Assembly (NCBI RefSeq): GCF_029873635.1
Contig: NC_080418.1
Coordinates: 16,949,388-17,013,387 of the forward strand
DNA length: 64,000 bases
From: Malania oleifera
Taxonomy: Eukaryota; Streptophyta; Magnoliopsida; Santalales; Ximeniaceae
Reading direction: 5' to 3'
The translations under genes were made by a program, and so were the position numbers. A model generated the notes under the pieces. It saw nothing but the letters and a program-made list of their open reading frames with translations. It did not search any database and had not been told where the DNA came from. Below, piece after piece: positions 25,035 to 36,299 of this stretch; positions within the stretch are counted from its first letter, which is position 1, and the number at the start of each line of letters is the position of its first letter.

Positions 25035-26979
25035 TCATAGTTGTTGGAGATGACATGCAGGAGTTGGTGACGGTGGCGTTGGCTTGGACTTCCTGGGGAT
25101 GCATTTGGCTCTCACTCCATCTACCCCTTCCTCCGCCAACTCCAACCTCCGCGAGCACCTGCAATAAACCCCAACCTCAACTTATATTACCATCTACTCC
25201 ATCACATATTGTCTTAAATAATAAAGCAGTGTTTAATTGTAGAAAATTATTTTCATTTTCATTTTTATTTTTATTCTCATTTTCCAAAATAATTACAAAA
25301 AGTACCTTCTTTTTTTGAAAAAATAATTGTGGAAACCTAAAAATTACTTTGAACTTCAAATGATGCTTTCTGTCAGAAATTTAAATTATGTGAGTGCGAA
25401 TAGAAGACCAGAGCGAGAAAGAGAGAGAGAGAGAGAGAAGAGTACCCGTCAGCATTGTAAGAAGAAGACCTCTTCAAAGCAGGGAATTCATCTTTCTTTC
25501 TCTCTATCAGACTTCCGCTGAAGTACTCTTTATCTTCCACCCTTGCCCCTCCACCAATGCCTGGGGCCCCCATCAACGGCTCCCCCTCCTTACCCACCTG
25601 ATTCCCTCCACGTGGCATCCTCATCAACGGCAGCTCCTTCACCGCTCCCGCCCCACAGTCCCTGAACGACATCGAACCGCACGATATCAGCTGCATCAGC
25701 ACCGAAGACGCCCTCATCCTCCCGCTCGCCAGATTCCTCCCCGTCTCATGCTGCCCCTCCTCTACTGCACCCGCGGAGCACCGGATCAGCTTCCCGTCAG
25801 CTTTCATCAGTGCTTCTAGGGTTTCCGGGCTCGAATCCGACGGCGGAGGAGAGATCTCTTCTCTGCTCAGCTCCGTGCTCGGGTGCTCGTACACCGCTTC
25901 TTCCTCCTCACTCTTCTTTTGAATCTCTTCACTCCGTACCTCCTCTTCTTCTCTTTCTTCGTCTTCTTCTTTTTCTGCTCGTTCTCTGATGGCTCTCCGC
26001 CGTCTTCTCTTTTCGTCGGTTTGAGTAGCCGCGTCGGCGGCTTTACCGGCGAGGTCGCCGCTGGACTCGGCCTTGTAGACTTTGTACTCGTTAAAGTCGC
26101 TCGAACTCCAAGACTGGTTCCTCCGCCGCGTGACGATTCGAAAATCGGGATCTTCGCCGGGTTTGTGCATTTCCGACGCCGGAGGTTTCTGCGAATTGGG
26201 AGAGACCGTTTCGTGAGATATGGCGTTGGGAGGTGCGTCAAGAAGCTCCGATCCTTTGAGAACATACTCGTGGCCGTGCGCTGGGTAGATGAAATCGTTC
26301 TCCGCCAAATCGTGCCACACAAACCCGTTCTTGTAGCTCCTGAAATTGAACGCTCCATCAGCAACGAAATTGAACTAGGTAGAATTATATCCTACGGCGT
26401 AAGAACTAAAGATGAGAAACTGAAGCGGCGAATTGTACCGCTTAGAAGACCACGAATACATGCTCGGCATGGCTTTCCCTCTGAGGAAGATTAACCGGTT
26501 GATGACATCTGACGAACAGAGACATTCAGAGAACAAGAAAGCTACTCTAACAATTTGCTAAATTGAAGAAAATTTGGCAGCCGATAAATGCATATAGAAA
26601 CGAAAGCTGCCATTCAACCTAGCTCAAAACAACCATATTCAACTTCAGGGAAAATAAAAGGACAAAAAATGACTTGCAATTGCCTTTCTCGGCAACCAAA
26701 CAGGGCAAAATTATTGAGAAATTGCTATTTAGCAGAATGAAGTTGGTCTTAATTACCTCTGAGATAGAGACCTTCGGAAGAGGATAGAGGGACCTCCATG
26801 AAATGCGGATGCTCGAGCTGACCATTCCTGGACAGATAGTAAACAACCGGGACTCTGCGCTCGGTCGCCTTGGGCTTGCTAGGTTCAGTCCAAACTTTGG
26901 TCCGTTCCGGACTTGTTTCTCTATCTTTCCATTTCTTCTGGATTTGAAGGTCTGCTCTTCCCCTCATCGCCACCGCCAT
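25035..26979 (-). CDS. SOK: SOSEKI-family polarity protein (DUF966, DIX-like domain), four exons
   Basis: Exons on the minus strand: 26979-26757, 26508-26439, 26339-25446 and 25158-25035. All three introns are GT-AG and the phases agree, giving 436 codons plus TGA. The N-terminus has KVWTEP and VYYLSRNGQLEHPHFMEV, then LYLRDVINRL, RGKAMPSMYSWSSKRSYKNG and FVWHDLAENDFIYPAHG; this is the DIX-like domain (about residues 35-125). The middle is charged (KRRRRR then EEDEEREEEE), followed by EKEYFSGSLIE and LKRSSSYNADG. Exon 4 restores the conserved tail VDGVRAKCIPRKSK. SOSEKI proteins of land plants polymerise through the DIX-like domain and sit at cell corners or edges, linking tissue polarity to division orientation. 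The frame is intact, so it is likely functional. Which paralogue it is cannot be told. Confidence 0.93.
25416..25444 (-). repeat. Pyrimidine repeat at the start of SOSEKI intron 3
   Basis: On the gene strand the 5' splice site GTACTC is followed at once by a CT microsatellite (plus-strand GA, 25419-25438). The splice acceptor of the same intron is TTGCAG at 25159. Confidence 0.8.
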
Positions 26980-28859
26980 AGCTCAAGCTCGAACCCAGAA
27001 CAGAAATTAGTTATGAGGGCCGATGAACAGAGGAGAGACAGAGAGCCAAAGAAGGAGATTTAAACAGAGGACTGGAGGGGGGAGGTGTGAACAGAGTGGG
27101 GGAGGGAGGAGAGGTTCAAAACAGGGATACGGCGGACAACAGCTAACAAACAAATCGAGTTTGTTTTGATATGAGAGAACTCCGCAGTCCCCGCGTCCAA
27201 ACCCAAGAGGACCAGTCCACTCTGGTTGTCTCGCTCGGAGGCCCGTAGGCTCCACGCTCCTCACAGGTCGGTGGCTTCCTCCGCCCTAATCCCGCGACTC
27301 CCTCTCCGGCCTGCTCTGCTCTCCATCGTTCACACTTGTGGTCATCTCCCTCAGCTGGTATTGCTTTCTGAAACTCTAAAACCTATGGCATGGGTTTTGA
27401 GCGGTTCGATACAGGTTGAAATAAAACAAAAAAAATAAAATTATGAATATTGTTGGGGGGGAGGAAGAGGGCTGCAAAAATTAAATTTAAATGGGACCTG
27501 AAAACTCTGAAATGAGAACACCGGTCACCGGGCAGGTGGTGGGTTTTGTCAAAAACCCACTAGGAGTCAAACAAATTTTACTTACCAAAGGGTTGACGCT
27601 GCCCGAGCAATGCCTTCTATTATTATTATTATTATTATTATTATTTTGATAACCCCTAAAAAATAGGGTGTTCAGTGTTTCTAAGGATTAGTTGGTGATC
27701 GGAGTTCTTACATAAATAAAAATAAATAAATAAATAAATAAAATTCTGGACAAGTTGAGGAGAAGTGATTGAATTCAAAATCCTTTTTTAGTTTTTGCCC
27801 ATTTTTACTACTAAGGGTGGGTGAGTTTCTTTTCTTTCCCTTAGTTTCACTTGGGAGACATTTTTAAGTGAATAACATAAACCAGATAGAGTAATGTACA
27901 CTTGAACACTTTCAGTGTTTGATATAAAAAAAAATGCGCACCCATGAGCCATCCCCACTTCAAATTAATGCAAGTGTGAACACCCCAAAATTTTCAGCAA
28001 GCCAGTCTCTCTTTATGTTTGAATAGTACAAAATAAGCTTTTAAAAAATAAATAAATACAAGGCAATGAAAAGGAGATGTGCACTACTAAATCTTCCTGC
28101 AGAATTTGGCTTTAAATGAAGTCAGAGCTCCAGGATTGAATCCCTATTTTTCAAAAATTATAAATAAAAACTAATTTATTATGATTATTTAAGAAGAAAG
28201 AAAAAGAATTAAGAATTGACTCACAACTGCTTAGGCTGGCAGCTTTAATTTATTATTAGCTTTAGGAGGCACATTTAATTGGAAGAGGGTGAGAAACAAT
28301 ATTTGATACCACCTCCATCCAATCATTCTTTGTTGCCCATGACATTCCATGCCCTTATTAAATTACATTCTTTTTATCATAAAATATTATTAATTTACAA
28401 ATTATTTAAATTAATGAAAATAATAATGCCATCATCTATTATAAACATCTTGAATTTAAAAGAATGATTTTATCCCAACTAGCTATATCAATTACTTTTT
28501 CATCACATAAAATCACGAAACTAGTAAGCTAAAAAGAACAATATCTCGATCGTCGGAGTTAGATTACAACTATTACAGATGATTTCACAGAGGCCATCGT
28601 ATACTCCTAAATCTTTTTGTCTTCAAAGTCTAATCCTATTGAGTCATGACTCATATTTACAAGGGTTATTCACTTGAATTCTACTACAAATGGGATTGGA
28701 GGGGGGGGGGGGGACCTTTGAGCCATTTATACTCGAAACCTCCTTGTTATTTAAACTAAGCTCAACAGGGGTGCGATGAGTATTATACATTTAAATTTAT
28801 GTTTGAATACAATATAATAGTATTATCATATGAGAGTATTTTGAGATTTACATATAAGA
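26980..28859. other. Upstream flank of SOSEKI and intergenic sequence
   Basis: 26980-27130 is CT-rich on the gene strand and suits a 5' UTR; TTTAAA at about 27059-27064 could serve as a weak TATA element. 27140-27440 has moderate GC and no motif I know. From 27460 the sequence is AT-rich with a TTA run (27607-27645), TAAA repeats (27716-27742) and a G-run (28698-28712). No gene is recognisable. Confidence 0.45.
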
Positions 28860-29052
28860 CTATATGTGATACTCCGTGGAAGAAAGGCTTAAAAATGATT
28901 ATATGTTGTTATCCATATCAATAAAGTGTACCTTTCTTTTTGGAAGTTTTTTCATAAGATTTTTATGATTAAGCGTACTTGACTTGGAGTAATCTTGTGA
29001 TAAGTGACTTTCTAGGAAGTTTTCCCAAGAAGTGTGTGAATGAGGACAAAAC

Positions 29053-29215
29053 CATGGTTTTAAATAACGGCTGATACGTAACGGAAATCGAAGGCTCCGA
29101 AACCGATACGGGTCGATAATGTGGTTCGAAAAAAATTCACAGCTGTAACGGCACGTAACGGCTGATACCCCAAAGTTACACGTCGTAACGGTCCGTTACG
29201 GACCGTTACATGGCT
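29053..29215 (+). promoter_or_regulatory. hAT left subterminal motif cluster
   Basis: The GTAACGG or TAACGG motif, in either orientation, occurs about seven times in 150 bp (near 29063, 29077, 29136, 29154, 29185, 29193 and 29204). The right end (34478-34560) has about four related copies. Repeated short subterminal motifs bind transposase in characterised hATs such as Ac; that role here is inferred. Confidence 0.7.
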
Positions 29216-30654
29216 GACAACTTGCAGATTCCCTGAAGGCTTTCTGCTACAGGTTGCAGCGCTGCTTTCCCCCTCTCCCCATACCCATTTGCCATTCAAT
29301 CTAAGTCTAACATTTAAAGAGTAAAATGGAAAGTAAAAAACTTACCTTGAAAATTTGTTGGTCAAAGCAATAAGAAAGTTTCACTTCTTCGAAGACTAAA
29401 AGTGACCACATTGAGCATATCTACTCATCTTCGCAGCCTTCCAGGACTTGAGAATTGCAGACCTGTAGTTGCAGCAGCTTGGCGAGACACCGGCGACAGG
29501 TTTGCAGCAGCTCCGCCGCCTCTGCGGGTCGCCGATAGCCCGTCGGCACCTTCCTCCGCCAGTCATCGCACTCGCCACCAGCCAGCCCCTCGATTTATCT
29601 TTGGAGCTTGAAGTAATCGCTGTCGTTTGTGCTTCGCAACCTTCGCTCCTTCGAGGCTCCTCTAAGTCCCCTCCCCTCTCTCGGTCTCACTCGACTCCCC
29701 AGCGTATGAGACACTCAAACACTCAACACTCAATACCCACAACACTAGCCACTAAGTCTTATCATTATGTTTTTTTTTTTAAAATTATATTTTGTTGTAA
29801 ATTATGTTTGTTAAATTGAATTAAAAAAAAAAGAGTAATTTAATAGAGTAAAAAATTAGAAATCATTAATAATTATGTAAAATAAAATTTTCTTAATTTA
29901 TAAATATTTTAATTGTCTTATATTTTTTGAAAGGTAATTATGAAAATCTAGTTCCATCACATATTTCCTATTTATTAATATTTTTTAAGTTTTAAAACAT
30001 CATTTGACCTTAAATTTAAAATTAGGTAAAATAAATCTTTACATGATCTATTTTTTGTTTTTAGTTATCAAATAAAGTAAAAATTGATAACTTAATAAAA
30101 AAATATTTAACCTAATAGTTAATACATTAATAATTCTAATTTTTACTAATTACTACTGGAATTTGTAGAAAAAAATTTATTTTAATCCATATACTGAGAA
30201 AATGCTTAAAAAGTTAAATAGTCAATTTGTAATGTATGGATCTCTAGTAGTGATGTTGTGATGTATATGAAAGTAGAGCAAAAGTCTTTTTCACCTTTAA
30301 AATTACAATGTCAATTTCTTATAGTTATAAATGAAAATAAAATCAAGTTATAAAAAATAATAAAAATATCTTTTTAAAGATAAAGGAATATATTTTTTTT
30401 GTAATAAAATATCTAATATTTTATAATTTTGTTTATTTTAATATAAAAATAATAAACATTACTTATTATTTTTAAGCAAATATTATATTTTATTTTTACG
30501 TAATAAGTATTTAAAATTAGAAGGACTATTTAGTTCTTATTAGTTAATATTTACTAAATTACTAATTATATTATTCCTGTCATTTTTGTAGAAAGGTTGT
30601 AACTTTATATTTTCTCTATGTTTTGTGTAGAGATCATCAAATTAAGTCTATCAA
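29216..30654 (+). other. hAT 5' non-coding region
   Basis: 29380-29740 is fairly GC-rich with open frames but no known motif. 29770-30640 is strongly AT-rich and intron-like. The transposase starts after it. Confidence 0.5.
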
Positions 30655-33600
30655 TATGTCACGTGATAGAGGAAATGAGAACTTACCTAATAAGGATATT
30701 GGATGACATTTTGGTACTGCGGTGGACAGTAATAGACATGTTATTATGTGTAAGTTATGTGGGAAGATAATTAAAGGGGGCATTACACGCTTGAAACAAC
30801 ACTTGGCACATAAAAATGGTCAAGTAGCTAGATGCTCAAATGTGACCACACAAGTAAGAGAACAAATGATGAAACATCTACAACAGTATGCTAAGAAAAA
30901 TAGAGATAAATAAAAAAGGCAAGAAGAAGCAGAAGCCCAAATTAGAGGAAATTTTGAGAATTTGAGTGATGAAGAAGACTTGGAAGAAGAAAGTATGAGA
31001 TTTGCTCGACAAGAAAGCATACGATCACAGCAACAATGGGAAGAGAGACAAAGATTTCGAGCAAGAACAACTGGAAGGGGTAATACTTAAGAAGAGAGAG
31101 GTGGCTCTAGCAGTGGTGCTACTAGTGGTTTCAATAGAGCAGGAGCTCGATCTTATAGTGGTCGAGAAGCTGGAGGTAGTGGACGACAATGGATGAATTC
31201 TGATACCCCTAAAGCTAGACTAAAGGCAATGGATCCTATTTTAGAAATAAGCAAGAGTGTGAAACAACCAAAAATCAACACTAAGTTATTGAAAGGTTTA
31301 AGAAGTAAATTAAGAAAAGCAGTTGGAAAATTCCTAATTTATAATCAAATTCTAGCGAATGTAACTAACTCTCCATTTATGCAGCCTATGCTTGATATTG
31401 CTGCAGAGGTTGGAAAGGGGGTGAAGGGTCCATCACCCTATGAGATATCTGAAATTTATTTGGAGCAAGAGTATCAAGAAATGAAAAATTATATAGCTTC
31501 TTTTGCTGGAATTTGGAAGGAGAGATGTGTAACACTTATGTGTGATGTTTGGTCAAGACCAACTAGAAAACACATTATAAACCTTTTAGTTTATTGCGAT
31601 AGAGACACCGTGTTTCATAAATCAGTTGATGCCTCTGATCTGCCAAGCAAAACAGCCGAATATTATTTCAGGTAATTTTTTAATTTTAATTGTATATGCA
31701 AATAGTATTATGGACTTGCATGTTTTTAATTAAATAGTAGTAATTATTGAATTTATAATTTCATTTCAGATTAATGGACGAGGTGGTTAAAGAAATTGGA
31801 GAGGAGAATATTGTCCAAGTAGTGACTGATAATGAAACTGCAATGAAGGCAGGAGGAAAATTATTAATGCAGAAGAGGCCAAATCTCTATTGGACAGCAT
31901 GTGCAGCTCATTACATAAACCTTATTCTTGAAGATATTAGTAAGAAAAGTAACGTAAAGGTTTTAGAAGATGCAAAAACAATAACCTCATTTATTTACAA
32001 CCACACATGGACAGTGAATTTCATGAAAAAATTCACAAATAATAGAGAGTTATTTCACCCTGCCATCACTCGATTTGCCACAAATTTCATTGCTTTGGAG
32101 ATCATTGTCAAGCATAAACAAGCATTAAGGGAAATTTTACATCTGATGTTTGGAAAAACTTAAGGTTTGGGATGGCAAAATCAGGCCCAACATATGATTC
32201 AAAGAAAATTATCTTAGGCAAAGAGTTTTGGTAAAAGGCCTCTGATATAATTAAAGTGCAAGAACCCTTGGTGAAAGTTCTTAAATTGGTTGATGGTGAT
32301 GAACAACCAACCATGGACTTCATATACGAGACAATTGATGGGGCGAAGTTGGTCATTCAAAAAGATTGTCGGTTTTACAAAGACTATTGAAAAATTATTG
32401 ACAACCAGTGGAGTTTTCAGTTGCACCAAGATTTGCACACTGCTAGAAAGTGTAAATCAAATACAATTTCTTATTATTTTAACTTTTAAATTATGCATAG
32501 TTACATTACAAAACTATTGATTAATATGTTTCTAAATTTAATCGTAGGATATTTTTTGAAGCCACAATTTATTTATGGTGTCCCATCCTCTAATGAAGTT
32601 GCTAGAGAAGTCATGGATGGGGTTAAAAAAGTGATAACCAAGTTAGTATCCGATATAGATACTCAAATTCGGGCTATTAATCAAGTAAGTATTGGTTCCA
32701 TTAAATTGAATAATGAATTATTCTAGTATTTTGTAATACTTTCAAGAATAATTATTAATACATCTAATTAATTAATTATATTTCACAATCATCATTTTTT
32801 ACTTGTTGCTATATCGAGATAGGCTAGAGACTTTTGGAACCCCGTTGGCTCAAGGAGTAGTGAAACAAACAAATCTTGGTAAATATGACTATATAGCTAA
32901 ATAATGGATGAATAACTCCATTTTCTCTCTTTATGTTCAAATTTGTCTTTTGAAATATATGTTATACTAACATAAAACTCTTTTTAATTATTCATGCAAT
33001 TGAATGGTGGATTCATTATGGCTTGTGTGCTCCTGAGCTCCAAAGAGACCACATCAGCTTCGAACTGTGAGCGTAATTTGAGCACTTTTAGCCTTATCCA
33101 TACGAAAACAAAAAATAGATTAAAGTACATGAGACTACAAAAACTTGTTTTCGTACGTTACTACATGAGGTTAAAGTTAAGACGTTCAATGAGAAGAAGC
33201 CAATGAGAAATTAAAGAGGGTTTCAATCCTATAAATTTGTCTACATTTTCGAAAAAGATGATCCTTTAAGACAATGGTTAGAGGAGAGAGAGACACCACT
33301 ACTCGACGGTCAGGACAATTCAAATTAGTTAAATGAAGAAGTTGGTGGTACTACAGAAGGAAGTGATCAACCACCAATAAACGCGCATGATGATTCAAGT
33401 TTAAGTCCTGAACGTACACAAAGTGATGACAATATTGGTTTGAGCCCCACAAGTGATGATGATGGTAATAGTGGTGCTGGAGTTGGGGTTGGGGGGTGGC
33501 AGTGGTGGTTATGGAGGCGGCGATGTAGAATATAATTATGGATATGACACAGAGACATCATTTGTAAGGGATATACATCCTTTTGATCCTTATGGAATAC

Positions 33601-34076
33601 ATGACATACTTGAAAATTATGACTTGGGTATTCCTCCAGGGAACCAATCTTCACAACCTAGGAGAAGGAGTGCTCATGGTGACCCTAGTGATTCTACTGA
33701 AGATTCATATGGCGTGGTTCGTAGTTTTGGCGACTTTGGTTTAGATGGTTCATCATCACAGTCATATGGATCTCATCCAGCATATCCACATTATGCATCT
33801 CGTGACTCACATTTTTATCCTAGTGGATCAGGAATCTCAGGATCTAGTGAGTCTTCTTCTACACACTACCCAGAGTCAGTCCCCGCCTCAACTTATGAAC
33901 ATTATTCAGGAGGATTTTCATCACTAGTACATTTTCAAGAGCAACAACGAAATGACGCAAACTTGGGTTTATTCAACTATGTATTTCTACAAGGATGGGG
34001 AGATAATTTCTCATCCCAATCTCAAGATACAGATGCAAATTATGAAGACCCTCCACGTCATTCTTTTTGGTGGTGA
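30655..34076 (+). pseudogene. hAT transposase (BED finger, DUF659, dimerisation domain)
   Basis: The reading starts MSRDRGNENLPNKDIG, then a TGA where Trp is expected, then HFGTAVDSNRH and a BED finger (MCKLCGK, then TRLKQHLAHKNGQVARC). 31193-31671 holds DUF659 (LCDVWSRPT-like MCDVWSRPTRKHIINLL). A GT-AG intron (31672-31769) joins YYFR to LMDEVVKEIGEENIVQVVTD, with NETAMKAGGKLLM and WTACAAHYINLILEDI after it. Later exons are frame-broken: KPQFIYGVPSSNEVAREV (32555-32625) and the hAT-C dimerisation segment (CERNLSTFSLIHTKTKNRLK, near 33066-33125). A Ser/Gly/Tyr-rich tail ends PPRHSFWW at 34076. Multiple stops preclude activity. Confidence 0.9.
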
Positions 34077-34719
34077 CATGTGCTATGTTATAAATTTGTA
34101 ATATTGTATTCATATATTTTCAACTGTTTATTGATATTTGATATTAATCACTTTTTAAATTCATGTATGTGTAATGTGTATATTGAGTATTGAGTCTATT
34201 GATTCATTTTTAGTAACTTTTTGACTTTAATTAATTGATTCTTACATTTCTACATCTTTTTACTCATTAAAGTAATGTAAATTATATAAAAAAAAATATA
34301 TGTTTTTTTTTTTGTAATCAGCGCACTAAAATTAATATAAAAATTATAATGCCTATTAAAAAGCATTTGTAGGTTGAATGAAAGCCTTCAAAATTCATTA
34401 AAAATCATGTATTAATGGATTTCATGCTTATTTTTTGATTTTGGTATGATTGTGCATGCGTGAAAAAAAATTCAAAACCATTACGCTCGCTTCCCGTTAC
34501 GTAACACCCGCGTCTCCTGCGGCCCGCGACACCCGCAACCGTTACCGACGTTACCGGTGACAGCGATTTCGAACCATGGACAAAACACACTGAAAAAGGA
34601 CAGGTGTTGCTCTGTGGGGCCAGTCATTAGTCTGATAAGGCCCGCCGCCCCTGTTGTCTCGTCTAGGTGGAGGAAGAGAGACGCAGCACTCCTTAGCAGA
34701 TCTAGGTTGGGGCGTTACA

Positions 34720-34925
34720 CTATATATACATATTTGTACTCAAATGTTGAAACCCTAAAAGTGGTTTTTAGTTTAATGATAATAAAAATTGTGCACATAA
34801 GCACATTATCGAACCACAAAAATTCATTATTCTTCTTCTTTCTTTTAATTTTTATTTTATTTTTCATAATTATTGCATACGTGTAATATAACCTTGGGAT
34901 CTTATTTCACAACAAACTCAATATT
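34720..34925 (+). repeat. Fragment related to the copia-2 LTR
   Basis: 34785-34830 (AATTGTGCACATAAGCACAT, then ATCGAACCACAAAAATTC) resembles 35246-35290 inside the adjacent LTR (TGTGCACATAGGCACATTG, then TCGAACCATATAAATT). It looks like the tail of a related LTR lying just upstream; its limits are unclear. Confidence 0.45.
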
Positions 34926-35428
34926 TGTTGGAGTATGTGGCTCATATTGAGTGGAACACATGCTCGAGGAAAGTAAGGTGAAGTAAGAACAATGAAGCTA
35001 AGCTACAGGAAGGAGCTGTCGATAGTTTGGTTGACAATTTGCTCAAGTCGTCGATGGTATTGTTCAGCGCTAATTACGGGATTTGAATCAGGAAGATTAG
35101 TAGATCAGGGATTTTGGAGGATTTTCCTCCGGGGACTGCTATAGGGGTACTTTAGGAACTTTCTAAGCCTTCTATATGCATAGGGTTAGCATATAAACAT
35201 TATTTTGTAACCCTTGTTTGATTGATAGTGAAAAATCAGCCACTTGCTCCTGTGCACATAGGCACATTGTCGAACCATATAAATTATTGTGTCGTGTATT
35301 TTTATTGCTTTCCTTTATTCTCTTTGTGATTAATTAATTGTTTTCGTATTATTCATCGTCGATTGTTGCATTGCACATTCCGTTCTATTTGTGTTTCTAT
35401 TGTGCATTGGTGTATACTTTGCAGAACA
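34926..35428 (+). repeat. copia-2 5' LTR
   Basis: Starts TGTTGGAGTATG and ends GCAGAACA just before the primer site TTGGTATCATAGC (35431-35443). Confidence 0.88.
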
Positions 35429-35469
35429 AATTGGTATCATAGCTATTGGTTGCAATAGCTGGCATTTAT

Positions 35470-36240
35470 TTTGCAAAGTTTGATGTTGTTAAGTTTGATG
35501 GAACAGGAAATTTTGGACTTTGGTAGGGAAGGGTTAAGGACTTGTTGGTGCAGTAAGGTATGGTGAAGCCATTATACGAAAAACAACCGTAAGGCATGGA
35601 CAATATGAGTTGGAAGGAGTTTGAAGCAAAGGTTGTGGTTACTATTAGGCTTTTTCTAACCGATGATGTGATGTATCAATTCATAGATGAGGAATCGCTA
35701 GCGGCAGTTTGGCTGAAACTAGAGAGTCAGTATATGTCTAAGTAATTGACGAACAAGTTGTATTTTAAGTAAAGACTGTATGAGCCTAAGATGGCAGAGG
35801 GTCTAGATCTGAATCAACACATCAACGTATTCAATTAAAACATCAGTGATCTAAAGCGAGTTGATGTGAAGTTCGAGGAAGAAGACAAGACCTTGATGCT
35901 GCTGAATTCTCTACCTACGTCTCCTACGTATGAGAATCTGGTTATGACTCTAACATGGAGGGAAGAAACACTAGAGTTAGAGAATATCACGAGTGCCTTG
36001 TTGAGTTTTCATTAGAGGAATAAGACCAATAATGAGAATTCTCCAAGTGGAGGGCTTGTGGTGAAAGGTAATCAGGATTGTGGGAGAAACAAGTTTCGAA
36101 GTGGAACGAGTAACAATAAGGCTCAGTCCAATTCTAGGAAAAGGAATGACGTACAATGTTTTAAGTAGAGGAAAAAAGGGCACATAAAATTGGATTGTCA
36201 AGAGAGGAAGAAGGGGAATGCTGAAAATAAAGAAGATTCA
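35470..36240 (+). pseudogene. copia-2 gag
   Basis: The reading runs KFDGTGNFGLW, then MVKPLYEKQP, KEFEAKVVVTIRLFLTDDVM, ESLAAVWLKLESQYMSK, MLLNSLPTSPTYENLV and ALLSFH, which is a gag of the Tork/Tnt1-like type. Five or more stops interrupt it, mostly where CAG or TGG is expected. The zinc knuckle near 36155-36200 reads CFKxRKKGHIKLDC with a stop and without its second Cys. A Lys/Asn-rich region leads into protease. Confidence 0.82.
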
Positions 36241-36299
36241 TCAAACACGGCAAATGTAGTGGAAGAAGGAGACTTTGGGAGCGGTGATGGTGATATGCT

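Larger units (their letters stand above)
29053..34578 (+). mobile_element. hAT transposon with 8-bp target duplication
   Basis: Inverted ends CATGGTTTTAAATAACGG (left) and, read in reverse, CATGGTTCGAAATCGCTG (right) are flanked by the exact 8-bp duplication GACAAAAC (29045-29052 and 34579-34586). Eight-bp duplications are the hAT hallmark. The interior carries a BED-finger, DUF659 and hAT-C transposase in several exons. The long AT-rich stretch at 29700-30640 is probably leader intron. Stops show that the copy is inactive. Confidence 0.93.
28865..34719 (+). mobile_element. Solo LTR, 321 bp without its insertion, split by a hAT transposon
   Basis: The left part (28865-29052) starts TGTGATACTCCG; the right part (34587-34719) ends GGTTGGGGCGTTACA. 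The duplication CTATA flanks both outer ends (28860-28864 and 34720-34724). Removing the hAT and one copy of its own 8-bp duplication leaves 321 bp with near-inverted ends TGTRAY...RTTACA and no coding sequence or second LTR. A terminal-repeat miniature element cannot be excluded. Confidence 0.8.

Noticed and set aside
25394..26494. Open frames on the plus strand (141 and 203 codons)
   Set aside because: They are antisense to SOSEKI exon 3, with no known motifs.
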